DNA of 64,000 nt from contig NZ_KK073874.1 in the NCBI RefSeq assembly GCF_000585375.1, positions 7,475,913 to 7,539,912 on the forward strand, read 5' to 3'. A program made the translations under genes and the position numbers. Below are positions 63,805 to 64,000 of the stretch, in pieces. The number at the start of each line of letters is the position of its first letter. The stretch's first letter is position 1. Under the pieces are notes generated by a model. The model was not told the DNA's origin, searched no databases, and saw nothing but the letters and a program-made list of their open reading frames with translations. Origin of the DNA: Cryptosporangium arvum DSM 44712 (lineage in GTDB: Bacteria; Actinomycetota; Actinomycetes; Mycobacteriales; Cryptosporangiaceae).

Positions 63805-64000
63805 ATGAAGGGCTTGCTGCTGCGGTTGTCCGCGCTCGACGCCGACGCCGAGGCAGCGGTTCGGGTGATCGCGTACTTCGACGCGCTCGTCGAGCACCGG
63901 GCGACCGCGGCGGCGCTGGTGCGGGCCACCGCGGGGCTCGCCGAGTGCCCGTGCGGCCTGGAACGGCCCGACGGCCCGGTCCTGCGCTACGACGCCGACG
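63805..64000 (+). CDS. N-terminus of a probable PucR/CdaR-like helix-turn-helix regulator, cut by window edge
   Basis: Sixty-five codons are visible from the ATG. The start, GLLLRLSALDADAEAAVRVI then AYFDALVEH and a GLAECPCGLERPD segment, resembles the N-terminal GAF-like part of actinobacterial CdaR/PucR-type regulators, whose helix-turn-helix is at the far C-terminus and so outside the window. The assignment rests on this short segment only. Confidence 0.45.
   Translation, partial: MKGLLLRLSALDADAEAAVRVIAYFDALVEHRATAAALVRATAGLAECPCGLERPDGPVLRYDAD

Noticed and set aside
1-64000. tRNA, rRNA, insertion sequences, attachment sites, replication origin
   Set aside because: I looked for cloverleaf-like repeats, transposase motifs (DDE, HUH, serine recombinase) and DnaA-box clusters and saw none that could be supported.

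Overview
The window is very GC-rich DNA from a high-GC Gram-positive bacterium (actinomycete type). Start codons are often GTG, divergent and overlapping gene pairs are common, and many genes start 6-8 bases after a TANNNT hexamer, the signature of leaderless actinobacterial transcripts. A soluble chemoreceptor, a triple-CheW protein, two c-di-GMP-type proteins and a possible sigma-28-class promoter suggest a motile, probably zoospore-forming actinomycete (Cryptosporangium or Actinoplanes type). That genus-level placement is inference. I saw no tRNA, rRNA, CRISPR array, insertion sequence or replication origin.

Region 1 (1-27061) is one open reading frame of more than 9,000 codons that enters from the left edge. 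Its first 5,300 residues hold seven copies, plus the tail of an eighth, of a papain-fold / glutamine-deamidase-like (Tox-PL type) domain. Five copies keep the Cys-His-Asp triad and two have lost it. Long alanine/arginine-rich helical spacers separate the copies. Residues of about 5,500-8,400 form a second array of about 13 degenerate strand-plus-helix modules, and the C-terminus carries several hydrophobic hairpins separated by charged helices.

Region 2 (27070-30351) holds three minus-strand genes carrying four copies of an unrecognised 190-200-residue domain. Between them lies a small plus-strand gene resembling the YrhB/Imm35 immunity class. Together with the giant gene they look like one accessory locus, a plausible polymorphic-toxin-like or surface system.

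Region 3 (30461-41934) starts with a hybrid sensor kinase that also carries an SpoIIE phosphatase and an RsbW-type ATPase, followed by its STAS partner. Next come a PGRP-type amidase, a relic of a VOC gene, a family III CoA-transferase, a DUF89/ARMT1-like protein, a BioY biotin transporter with a hairpin over its ribosome binding site, and a membrane PAS-GGDEF-EAL protein.

Region 4 (42158-52666) is metabolic. It has a two-gene molybdenum hydroxylase operon (FAD subunit, then an iron-sulfur/molybdenum fusion), a nitrate-reductase/diflavin-reductase fusion, an MFS exporter divergent from a TetR regulator across a perfect operator palindrome, and an agmatinase-family enzyme.

Region 5 (52711-58704) covers signalling and chemotaxis: an EAL-HDOD protein with a degenerate EAL motif, then an overlapping gene pair for a five-fold PAS chemoreceptor and a triple CheW protein.

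Region 6 (58758-64000) holds a CDF metal exporter, a LysR regulator divergent from an extradiol dioxygenase, a DrrAB-type ABC exporter divergent from a MarR regulator across a perfect palindrome, and the start of a probable PucR/CdaR-like regulator cut by the right edge.
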